Assembly: GCF_020171745.1 (NCBI RefSeq)
Contig: NZ_JAIVAH010000013.1
Coordinates: forward strand, 310,001-374,000
Direction: 5' to 3'
Length of the DNA: 64,000 bases
DNA from: Prescottella equi
Lineage (GTDB): Bacteria; Actinomycetota; Actinomycetes; Mycobacteriales; Mycobacteriaceae
A program made the position numbers and the translations under genes. This document shows, in pieces, positions 61,943 through 64,000 of the stretch. Below the pieces are notes generated by a model that saw only the letters and a list, made by a program, of their open reading frames with translations, made no database searches and had not been told where the DNA came from. Position 1 is the first letter of the stretch. Each line of letters starts with the position of its first letter.

Positions 61943-63018
61943 CACTCGCTGCGGAGACCGATGCCGTAATTCTGGTGGGAGGCCAGGGGACCAGGCTGCG
62001 CCCCCTGACGCTGTCGGCGCCCAAGCCGATGCTCCCCACGGCGGGAGTTCCGTTCCTGACCCACCTGCTGGCGCGGATCAAGCAGGCCGGCATCACGCAC
62101 GTGGTCCTGGGTACGTCGTTCAAGGCCGAGGTGTTCGAGGAGCATTTCGGCGACGGCAGCGATCTCGGGCTCGAGATCGAGTACGTCACCGAGGTGGAGC
62201 CGATGGGCACCGGCGGTGGCATCCGCAACGTGCTGCCGAGCCTGCGCGCCGACAACATCATGGTCTTCAACGGTGACGTCCTGGGCGGCACCGACCTGGC
62301 CGCGGTTCTCGACACGCACGAGCGCACCAACGCCGACGTCACGCTGCACCTCGTGCGGGTCGGTGATCCGCGCGCGTTCGGTTGCGTTCCCACCGACGAG
62401 GACGGCCGGGTCAAGGCGTTCCTCGAGAAGACGCAGGATCCGCCGACGGATCAGATCAACGCGGGCTGCTACGTCTTCCGCCGCGAGATCATCGAGAAGA
62501 TCCCGTCGGATCGTCCGGTGTCGGTCGAGCGTGAGGTGTTCCCGGCTCTGCTGGCCGACGGTGCCCGCGTGTTCGGTCACGTCGACATGTCGTACTGGCG
62601 CGACATGGGCACCCCGGACGACTTCGTCCGCGGATCCGCGGATCTCGTGCGTGGCATCGCGCCGTCGCCGGCGCTCGAGGGCCCGCGCGGTGAGTCGCTC
62701 GTGCATCCGGGTGCCGGGGTGGCGCCGGGTGCGCTGCTGATCGGCGGTACCGTCGTCGGCCGCGGTGCCGAGGTCGGCGCCGGCGCCCGCCTGGACGGTG
62801 CGGTGCTGTTCGACGGCGCGCAGGTCGAGGCCGGGGCGGTGGTCGAGCGATCGATCATCGGTTTCGGTGCCCGCATCGGTCCGCGTGCACTGATCCGGGA
62901 CGCGGTGATCGGTGACGGCGCCGACGTCGGTGCCCGTTGTGAGCTGGTCGGCGGGGCGCGGATCTGGCCCGGCGTGAAGCTGCCCGACGGCGGAGTGCGG
63001 TTCAGCACCGACGTGTGA
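61939..63018 (+). CDS. manB: Mannose-1-phosphate guanylyltransferase
   Basis: A 359-residue nucleotidyltransferase making GDP-mannose. VILVGGQGTRLRPLTLSAPKPM at 10-31 (nucleotide loop and Lys), FNGDVLGG, FLEKTQDPPTDQINAGCYVF; the last 100 residues form a left-handed beta-helix of hexapeptide repeats. Orthologue of Rv3264c. Ribosome site GAGGGGA precedes the ATG inside wbbL. Confidence 0.93.
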   Translation: MTLAAETDAVILVGGQGTRLRPLTLSAPKPMLPTAGVPFLTHLLARIKQAGITHVVLGTSFKAEVFEEHFGDGSDLGLEIEYVTEVEPMGTGGGIRNVLPSLRADNIMVFNGDVLGGTDLAAVLDTHERTNADVTLHLVRVGDPRAFGCVPTDEDGRVKAFLEKTQDPPTDQINAGCYVFRREIIEKIPSDRPVSVEREVFPALLADGARVFGHVDMSYWRDMGTPDDFVRGSADLVRGIAPSPALEGPRGESLVHPGAGVAPGALLIGGTVVGRGAEVGAGARLDGAVLFDGAQVEAGAVVERSIIGFGARIGPRALIRDAVIGDGADVGARCELVGGARIWPGVKLPDGGVRFSTDV

Positions 63019-63067
63019 TTCCGCACGGAGCCGTCTTCTTTAGCGTTGCTACTGAAATACTGGGGTT

Positions 63068-63844
63068 ATGTTGTCGCAGGAACCGGTCTTCCACAGGTAC
63101 GTCGCCCTCGGTGACTCGTTCACGGAGGGCGTCGGCGACCCCGATGCCACCCGGCCCAACGGGTTGCGGGGCTGGGCCGACCGGGTAGCCGAGGAACTTG
63201 CCACGCGCAGCGCCGACTTCGGATACGCGAATCTCGCGGTCCGGGGTCGGTTGCTGGGCCCCATCGTCGACGAGCAGGTCGAGGCGGCCGTCGCGCTCGA
63301 GCCGGATCTGGTGACGATCTACGCGGGCGGCAACGACTTCATGCGGCCCAAGGTGGACATCGACGCGCTGGTCGCGCGGTACGACGAGGCCATCGGCAAG
63401 CTCGCCGCGACCGGTGCGAAGGTGCTGGTGTGGACCGCCTACGACGCCGGCTGGGCCGCGGTGTTCGGCAAGCTGCGCGGCCGTTCCGCGGTCTACAACG
63501 AACTGGTGCGCGAGGTGGCGGACCGGCACGGGGCGACGATCGTCGACTTCTGGCGCTTCGACGAATACCGGGACCTGCGGATGTGGGACTGGGATCGACT
63601 GCACATGTCGACCCCCGGACACCAGAACATGGCGATCCGGGTGCTGCAGACCCTGGGGGTCGAGCACCACATCGTGATGGATTCGCTGGGTCCGGAGCTG
63701 CCCACGGACAAGGCCTCGCGGCGCGAGGCCGACCGTCGGTGGAGGCGGGAGTTCCTCCTCCCGTGGATCGGGCGCCGGCTCCGCGGCACGTCGTCGGGTG
63801 ACGGCATCACCGCCAAGCGGCCCACGCTCGCGCCGATCCGATAG
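63068..63844 (+). CDS. SGNH/GDSL hydrolase family protein
   Basis: A 258-residue GDSL-type hydrolase. Block I GDSFTEG at 15-21 with nucleophile Ser17, a Gly-bearing block II in AVRGRLLG, block III GGNDF, and the Asp-x-x-His block V in WDRLHMSTPGH. No signal peptide is evident, so it is probably cytosolic; substrate is an ester of unknown type. AATACT lies 6 bases before the ATG, near-leaderless. Gap to manB is 49 bases. Confidence 0.9.
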   Translation: MLSQEPVFHRYVALGDSFTEGVGDPDATRPNGLRGWADRVAEELATRSADFGYANLAVRGRLLGPIVDEQVEAAVALEPDLVTIYAGGNDFMRPKVDIDALVARYDEAIGKLAATGAKVLVWTAYDAGWAAVFGKLRGRSAVYNELVREVADRHGATIVDFWRFDEYRDLRMWDWDRLHMSTPGHQNMAIRVLQTLGVEHHIVMDSLGPELPTDKASRREADRRWRREFLLPWIGRRLRGTSSGDGITAKRPTLAPIR

Positions 63845-63898
63845 CCGTCGGGTCCGATCTCCCGCTCTCCGAGAAACGGCATCCGTCGCCGTGTCACC

Positions 63899-63943
63899 CT
63901 TCCGTAGGTTCAGGGCCGCAGTACAGCTCCACTCCTACGGAAG
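63899..63943. promoter_or_regulatory. Inverted repeat upstream of last gene
   Basis: CTTCCGTAGG and its exact complement CCTACGGAAG lie 25 bases apart. The left arm overlaps a TAGGTT hexamer and the right arm holds the GGAAG of the next gene's ribosome site, so it may be an operator pair or an RNA hairpin that hides the ribosome site. Confidence 0.5.
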
Positions 63944-63952
63944 AGGCATTCC

Positions 63953-64000
63953 ATGAAGATCCTGATCGTCGGCGGCACCGGCATGATCGGCGCCCACACG
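63953..64000 (+). CDS. NAD(P)-dependent epimerase/dehydratase-like, cut by window edge
   Basis: Only the first 16 residues are visible: MKILIVGGTGMIGAHT, a Rossmann GxxGxxG loop typical of extended SDR epimerases and NmrA-like proteins. GGAAGAGG precedes the ATG by 5-13 bases. Confidence 0.75.
   Translation, partial: MKILIVGGTGMIGAHT

Noticed and set aside
1-64000. CRISPR arrays, insertion sequences, prophage or tRNA genes
   Set aside because: No regularly spaced repeats, transposase or integrase motifs, or cloverleaf-like segments were seen; base composition is even.

Overview
The window is about 70% G+C, densely coded, and lacks tRNAs, rRNAs, insertion sequences and CRISPR arrays. Gene content and order point to a mycolic-acid actinobacterium of the Rhodococcus/Prescottella type. 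From memory of the Mycobacterium tuberculosis chromosome, the conserved genes follow the block Rv3308 to Rv3264c in descending order (pmmB, PNP, amiB1, amiA1, Rv3304, lpdA, glpD2, nei, lhr, pcd, lat, accA3, sufE-like, sseA, maf, accE5, accD5, birA, Rv3278c, Rv3277, purK, purE, TIGR03089, LCP, rmlD, wbbL, manB), with lineage-specific insertions between them. Rhodococcus is an inference from content, not from a search.

Layout. 1-5.8 kb: a truncated PepSY lipoprotein, sugar-phosphate mutase and purine nucleoside phosphorylase (GTGA overlap), a crotonase, and two M20 amidohydrolases (GTGA overlap). 5.8-13.7 kb: a gamma-glutamylcyclotransferase-like protein, LpdA flavoprotein, a class I aminotransferase, an unusual Phd-antitoxin/SRPBCC fusion, and divergent glpK/glpD. 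13.7-22.7 kb: an MpaB-type oxygenase with divergent TetR, then nei-lhr DNA repair genes, a Dcu-type dicarboxylate carrier and a small membrane protein. 22.7-28.6 kb: an N-formylglutamate amidohydrolase homologue, a secreted protein, and a TetR-controlled patatin/Baeyer-Villiger monooxygenase/SDR operon. 28.6-33.5 kb: a ComB-like protein and a lysine-catabolic set (lat divergent from hglS-pcd). 33.6-37.2 kb: a metallo-beta-lactamase/Rieske fusion, a PtpB-like phosphatase and three small genes. 37.3-46.2 kb: the acyl-CoA carboxylase region (accA3, accD5-accE5, birA) with maf, sseA-sufE, a PapA-type acyltransferase and a group III truncated haemoglobin. 46.2-57.8 kb: small membrane proteins, two two-component systems, GtrA, purK-purE and a MacB/FtsX-type ABC exporter. 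57.8-64 kb: cell-wall genes (LCP ligase, rmlD, wbbL, manB), a GDSL hydrolase and the start of an NAD-epimerase-like gene.

How the genes work together. AccA3, AccD5, AccE5 and BirA make and biotinylate acyl-CoA carboxylase for lipid and mycolate precursors. RmlD and WbbL supply and attach rhamnose in the arabinogalactan linker, ManB makes GDP-mannose, and the LCP protein attaches wall polymers to peptidoglycan. Lat, Pcd and HglS together with a 2-aminoadipate-type aminotransferase form a plausible lysine-to-2-hydroxyglutarate route. GlpK and GlpD handle glycerol.

Regulation. About fifteen genes start with ATG or GTG placed 6-7 bases after a TANNNT hexamer (often TAGGCT) with no Shine-Dalgarno sequence, the signature of leaderless transcripts. 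Three perfect hairpins act as likely terminators, two of them directly abutting such promoters. Several palindromes in divergent or upstream regions are candidate operators. No gene-free stretch exceeds 300 bases; the longest (about 23808-24038 and 46664-46880) appear to hold only promoters.
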